From NCBI GenBank assembly GCA_964629975.1, contig CAZVUN010000099.1, positions 1 through 11,529 on the forward strand: 11,529 nucleotides of DNA, in the 5' to 3' direction. The notes beneath the pieces are model-generated. The model worked only from the letters and a program-made list of their open reading frames with translations, was not told the origin of the DNA and did not search any database. The position numbers and the translations under genes are program-made. The DNA comes from G020354085 sp964629975. Lineage in GTDB: Bacteria > Pseudomonadota > Gammaproteobacteria > Acidiferrobacterales > Sulfurifustaceae. The stretch's first letter is position 1. Every line of letters begins with the position of its first letter. Positions 10,901 through 11,529 of this stretch are shown in pieces.

Positions 10901-11529
10901 ATGATCGTCATCCTCAAGCCCGACCTGACCGAGCAGAGCGCGGAATACCGGCAGATTGTCGATTATTTCGCGCACAAACCCAAGATCACCACGCGCGTGC
11001 ACCAGGAGATCGGCACGCTGCAGACCCTCACCGAGATCTACGTGATCGGCGAAACGGCCGCCCTTGATCGCGCCGAGATCGAGAGCCTGCCGGGCGTCGA
11101 CCGGGTGGTGCGGGTGTCGGAGGAGTACCGCATCCTCGGCCGCCACCGCGACGACCGCCGCCCGACCGGCTTCGAGTACAACGGCGTGCGCTTCGATCAG
11201 GACAACCTCAACGTGTTCGCCGGCCTGTGCGCGGTCGACACCCGCGAGCACGTCGAGCAGATGCTCAAGGCGCTCAAGGCCCACGGCCAGGTGTGCACGC
11301 GCATGGGCGCCTACAAGCCGCGCACCAACCCGTATTCGTTCCAGGGGCACGGCAAGGCCTGCCTGCCGTGGGTGTTCGAGCTGGCCGGCAAGTACGGCAT
11401 CAAGGTGATCGCCATGGAGATCACCCACGACTCGCACCTCGAGGAGGTCCGCGCCGCCCTCGCGCAGACCGGTCAGCCGACCGGGGTGATGCTGCAGATC
11501 GGCACGCGCAACACGCAGAACTTCGAGCT
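10901..11529 (+). CDS. DAHP synthase family protein (type I beta-like), C-terminus beyond right edge
   Basis: The first 209 codons are present. Residues 1-78 (MIVILKPDLT to VSEEYRIL) form the N-terminal ferredoxin-like regulatory domain seen in Thermotoga-type 3-deoxy-7-phosphoheptulonate synthase, which commits phosphoenolpyruvate and erythrose 4-phosphate to the shikimate pathway. The TIM-barrel part then shows AGLCAVD (107-113), MGAYKPRTNPYSFQG (135-149) with Lys139, MEITHD (172-177) with Glu173, and LQIGTRNTQNF (199-209). The usual AGPCSVE is altered around Cys110, RGGAYKPRTSP is TRMGAYKPRTNP, and IGARNMQN is IGTRNTQN, so this is a divergent member. Key metal and substrate residues in view are kept. 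ATG 10901 agrees with the family start, although no ribosome-binding site precedes it. It may be a functional shikimate enzyme or a paralogue with a changed substrate. Confidence 0.88.
   Translation, partial: MIVILKPDLTEQSAEYRQIVDYFAHKPKITTRVHQEIGTLQTLTEIYVIGETAALDRAEIESLPGVDRVVRVSEEYRILGRHRDDRRPTGFEYNGVRFDQDNLNVFAGLCAVDTREHVEQMLKALKAHGQVCTRMGAYKPRTNPYSFQGHGKACLPWVFELAGKYGIKVIAMEITHDSHLEEVRAALAQTGQPTGVMLQIGTRNTQNFE

Overview
This GC-rich (roughly two thirds G+C or more), densely coding stretch looks like chromosomal backbone of a proteobacterium, most likely a gammaproteobacterium. That reading rests on gene content (agmatine deiminase plus N-carbamoylputrescine amidase, a DUF1015 protein, a CRP-type regulator with an R-E-x-x-x-R recognition helix, DedA, a cold-shock protein, an IS481-type element). 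It is inference, not a taxonomic assignment.

Layout, left to right: (1) a truncated unrecognised gene (1-258, minus) downstream of a DUF1015-family gene (399-1640, minus); (2) a small secreted two-cysteine protein (1782-2027, minus) behind a perfect CRP-type operator, with the gene for a CRP/FNR-family regulator just upstream (2238-2921, minus); (3) the putrescine genes aguA (3111-4166, plus) and aguB (4653-5540, plus), which convert agmatine to N-carbamoylputrescine and then putrescine, separated by a second small secreted protein on the opposite strand (4228-4551); (4) an RsmB/NOP-type RNA m5C methyltransferase (5622-6875, plus) meeting tail to tail, at a shared CTAG, a globin-GAF-GGDEF diguanylate cyclase (6872-8413, minus) that lies behind a dedA gene (8458-9036, minus); (5) a cold-shock protein gene (9148-9351, minus) with a clear intrinsic terminator; (6) a complete 1,023-bp IS481-family element (9470-10492) inserted exactly at the stop codon of a stand-alone release-factor-like gene (10494-10847, minus); (7) the start of a divergent DAHP-synthase-family gene (10901 to the right edge, plus).

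The strongest observations are two. First, a perfect TGTGA-N6-TCACA operator sits at class II spacing from a -10 box in front of the small secreted protein, next to a gene whose product has the matching recognition residues. Second, the IS element uses a CCTAGT target (the NCTAGN pattern known for Bordetella IS481), so that the 6-bp duplication supplies the stop codon of both the transposase and the interrupted host gene. Most CTAG tetramers in the window lie at gene ends, which suggests stop codons are natural landing sites. The transposase is frameshifted at its fifth codon. I found no CRISPR array, rRNA or tRNA gene, and no defence cluster or other clearly undescribed multi-gene system.
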